Shown here piece after piece: positions 5,043-5,064 of a stretch of 5,064 bases of DNA. The position numbers were made by a program, and so were the translations under genes. The stretch's first letter is position 1. Every line of letters starts with the position of its first letter. The stretch lies in assembly GCA_902478725.1 (NCBI GenBank), contig CABSMD010000195.1, forward strand, positions 1-5,064. Direction: 5' to 3'. The notes beneath the pieces were generated by a model that was given only the letters and a program-made list of their open reading frames with translations, was not told where the DNA came from and did no database searches. The stretch is from an uncultured Clostridia bacterium. GTDB lineage: Bacteria; Bacillota; Clostridia; HGM11514.

Positions 5043-5064
5043 TTGTAATATTACTCATTATATT

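Noticed and set aside
4974..5064. Lysine riboswitch or T-box leader before the aspartate-pathway operon
   Set aside because: Only 91 bases are visible and the candidate promoter leaves about 30 nt of leader; no conserved riboswitch or T-box sequence is seen.

Overview
The window looks like chromosomal DNA from an endospore-forming, low-to-moderate-GC Bacillota of the class Clostridia. The pointers are an alpha/beta-type small acid-soluble spore protein (SASP) with a recognisable sigma-G promoter, a sporulation-type polysaccharide deacetylase, strong AGGAGG-type ribosome binding sites, two genes best read from TTG starts, and a pheB-hom-lysC gene cluster. The compact ACT region of homoserine dehydrogenase suggests the Ruminococcaceae/Oscillospiraceae side of the Clostridia, but that is an inference from memory of the family. 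There are no mobile elements, CRISPR arrays, rRNA or tRNA genes.

Left part (1-1877, plus strand): the 3' end of a polysaccharide deacetylase; a 151-residue protein of unknown function with a short stretch resembling Mur ligases; a 221-residue protein with two OB folds of the single-stranded-DNA-binding (SSB) type, best read from a TTG at 928; and a 63-residue SASP. The SASP gene has its own sigma-G-like promoter. It also carries a long imperfect inverted repeat running from the -35 element to just before the ribosome binding site.

Middle (1878-2040): a short convergent intergenic region. It holds a strong hairpin terminator that serves the SASP gene and, because A-rich sequence precedes it on the other strand, probably also the leftward operon.

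Right part (5064-2041, minus strand): a three-gene operon of pheB (ACT-domain regulator-like protein), hom (homoserine dehydrogenase) and lysC (class II aspartokinase). A candidate sigma-A promoter and two small palindromes lie just upstream of pheB. LysC makes aspartyl phosphate at the entry to the aspartate pathway. Hom reduces aspartate semialdehyde to homoserine at the branch leading to threonine and methionine. The PheB-like protein adds a possible amino-acid-sensing component.

The most interesting detail is inside lysC. A near-perfect AAGGAGG sits 8 nt before an in-frame GTG at codon 246, just where Bacillus-type aspartokinases start a separate regulatory beta subunit. Overall the window is ordinary core chromosome, and I see no convincing novel multi-gene system in it.
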